Below, one piece after another: positions 5,435-5,564 of a stretch of DNA of 5,564 nt. The stretch's first letter is position 1. Every line of letters begins with the position of its first letter. The notes beneath the pieces are model-generated. The model worked only from the letters and a program-made list of their open reading frames with translations, did not search any database and was not told the DNA's origin. The position numbers and the translations under genes were made by a program. This DNA comes from Brevundimonas vancanneytii (GTDB lineage Bacteria > Pseudomonadota > Alphaproteobacteria > Caulobacterales > Caulobacteraceae): assembly GCA_945874855.1 (NCBI GenBank), contig CAMCIP010000156.1, positions 1-5,564 on the forward strand. Direction: 5' to 3'.

Positions 5435-5564
5435 GTGTCCAATGCGGCGCATGAGTCCGAGCCCATCGCCCCCCTTCGGCCCGAAGAGTTCGGCCGCCAC
5501 GAGGACGGAACCGAGGCCCCCCTGCCGATCGGGGGCACGCCGCTGGAACAGGCGCTTCTGGCCA
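5435..5564 (+). CDS. rsfS: Ribosomal silencing factor RsfS, N-terminal part only (cut by window edge)
   Basis: RsfS binds ribosomal protein L14 on the 50S subunit and blocks subunit joining when nutrients are short. Only 43 codons are visible. The assignment rests on PLEQALLA at the very end, which fits the first helix of the RsfS domain, and on position directly after nadD, its usual neighbour. The residues before it (SNAAHESEPIAPLRPEEF and on) form a Pro/Glu-rich, probably disordered N-terminal extension absent from E. coli RsfS. The start is unclear. GTG 5435 is the only standard start codon in frame but has no SD. The frame is open back to 5366, and CTG 5402 has GGAG (5391-5394) 7 nt upstream. 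An ATG at 5442 is in a different frame whose peptide does not resemble RsfS. The gap to the nadD stop is 72 bp or, with CTG, 39 bp. Confidence 0.72.
   Translation, partial: MSNAAHESEPIAPLRPEEFGRHEDGTEAPLPIGGTPLEQALLA

Noticed and set aside
4640..5500. Minus-strand open frame (286 codons) spanning nadD and the rsfS leader
   Set aside because: It crosses two + strand genes and their gap, is Arg/Gly/His-rich and lacks any motif.
5442..5564. ATG 5442 as start of the last gene
   Set aside because: It is in another frame, giving a Pro/Arg-rich peptide; the frame containing PLEQALLA fits RsfS after nadD.

Overview
The window is high-GC (about 70% by eye), densely coding chromosomal DNA. It looks like an alphaproteobacterium of the Caulobacter/Brevundimonas type. 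The reasons are a 353-residue Obg GTPase with no long C-terminal extension, very close in length to Caulobacter CgtA; the order obg - nadD - rsfS; an alanine dehydrogenase beside a divergent Lrp/AsnC regulator; CTG-dominated leucine codons; and several starts without a Shine-Dalgarno (SD) sequence. The genus is inferred from these traits and was not tested by a search.

Layout from left to right: (1) the 3' nine-tenths of a succinate-semialdehyde dehydrogenase gene of the GabD type on the + strand, cut by the left edge; (2) on the - strand, ending 3 bp from the gabD stop, a 137-142-residue protein I do not recognise, with lower GC and different leucine codons from its neighbours; (3) immediately upstream of it on the same strand, an Lrp/AsnC-family regulator; (4) a 145-bp divergent control region holding a perfect 8+8 bp inverted repeat, a Caulobacter-like -10 element and a good SD; (5) ald, complete; (6) obgE/cgtA, complete; (7) nadD, complete but with an uncertain start; (8) the first codons of rsfS, cut by the right edge.

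Functionally there are two blocks. The left block is amino-acid and carbon metabolism. GabD feeds succinate semialdehyde (from GABA-type compounds) into the TCA cycle. Ald interconverts alanine with pyruvate and ammonia, and the divergent Lrp/AsnC protein is the obvious candidate regulator of ald, as AldR is in rhizobia and mycobacteria. The right block is conserved housekeeping: Obg and RsfS act on the 50S ribosomal subunit, and NadD makes the NAD precursor deamido-NAD. No stretch over 300 bases lacks a gene. I see no tRNA, rRNA, CRISPR array, insertion sequence or prophage gene.

I found no convincing new multi-gene system. The items most worth a second look are the inverted repeat that overlaps the regulator's own ribosome-binding site, the orphan protein with atypical composition, a 12-bp motif shared by the short gaps in front of obgE and nadD, and the unusual starts of nadD and rsfS.
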